DNA of 35,578 nucleotides, from contig NW_004086711.1 in NCBI RefSeq assembly GCF_000220395.1, forward strand, positions 1 to 35,578, read 5' to 3'. Below the pieces are notes generated by a model that saw only the letters and a list, made by a program, of their open reading frames with translations, did not search any database and was not told the DNA's origin. Positions 35,289 to 35,578 of this stretch are shown piece by piece. The position numbers and the translations under genes are program-made. The stretch comes from Ichthyophthirius multifiliis (lineage: Eukaryota; Ciliophora; Oligohymenophorea; Hymenostomatida). Each line of letters begins with the position of its first letter. Position 1 is the first letter of the stretch.

Positions 35289-35578
35289 ATAGTTTATATT
35301 TTTAATTTTATTTTAATAATATTTTTATTATTTTTTTGAATAATAGATAATAAATTAATAAATATTTGGTTTAAAATATATTTATTTTTAATTGATTATA
35401 GTACGATCATACATATTTTTAATAAAAGATAATAATTAATTATTTTGAAATATAATAACAAGTTAATCTATTAATATCTTTTAAAAAAGTAAAAATAAAA
35501 ACTCGATAAAAATTAAATTATATTTATAAAAATAATATTTTTAAATTTTAGAAAATTACAAGTTTAATTATTTTTATA
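35289..35578. other. Upstream region of ABC transporter, window edge
   Basis: About 290 bp upstream of the transporter start. A/T-rich, with no clear coding signal on either strand; presumably its promoter. A neighbouring gene may begin just outside the window. Confidence 0.4.

Noticed and set aside
1-35578. Transposons, retroelements, CRISPR or viral copies
   Set aside because: No reverse transcriptase, integrase, transposase or capsid motif, no long terminal or inverted repeats, and no spaced direct repeats were seen.

Overview
The window looks like macronuclear DNA of an oligohymenophorean ciliate, most like Ichthyophthirius multifiliis. TAA and TAG occur in frame throughout conserved domains where glutamine fits, and every gene end I can place uses TGA. 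The DNA is extremely AT-rich, and genes are cut by many short AT-rich GT-AG introns (mostly about 30-120 nt; I place about 48). The species is inference: Tetrahymena uses the same code but is less AT-rich, and Paramecium introns are mostly shorter. I found no telomere repeats, RNA genes, CRISPR arrays or transposons.

Ten protein genes can be supported; exons were joined by hand so that phases agree. In order: (1) 166-3339 (+), a Sec7-PH-TBC hybrid, an ARF exchange factor fused to a Rab-GAP-like domain; (2) 4050-5355 (-), a Gln/Asn-rich unknown; (3) 5672-8394 (+), a long coiled-coil Gln/Asn-rich unknown; (4) 8537-10770 (-), a Ser/Thr protein kinase; (5) 11438-13147 (-), a probable NT-C2 plus coiled-coil protein; (6) about 14297-16622 (-), a coiled-coil unknown; (7) 17222-17937 (+), a small coiled-coil unknown; (8) 19460-26293 (+), a giant neurobeachin/LYST-type PH-BEACH-WD40 protein; (9) 26707-28100 (-), an unknown; (10) 28274-30066 (-), a coiled-coil, Asn-rich unknown. 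An eleventh gene, at 30266-35288 (-), is a complete ABCA-type full ABC transporter. A weak small gene may lie near 13.6-14.1 kb.

Genes 2/3 and 6/7 are divergent pairs with shared upstream DNA. Genes 1/2, 3/4 and 8/9 converge. The region 17938-19459 is the longest stretch with no gene. Several recognised products (Sec7/TBC, BEACH, NT-C2, ABCA) belong to membrane-traffic or lipid-transport families, but ciliate genes are not normally in operons, so I do not infer a joint system.

A recurrent oddity is that about eleven places in otherwise well-supported reading frames need one more base, nearly always in a sense-strand A-run, to stay open. Homopolymer undercalling in the assembly is the simplest explanation. 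Exon boundaries near those points should be treated as provisional. I do not see a new biological system here. The most interesting items are the Sec7/TBC hybrid with both TBC catalytic fingers replaced, a possible 27-nt intron carrying the only in-frame TGA of the ABC transporter, and a set of mutually exclusive hairpins in a divergent promoter.
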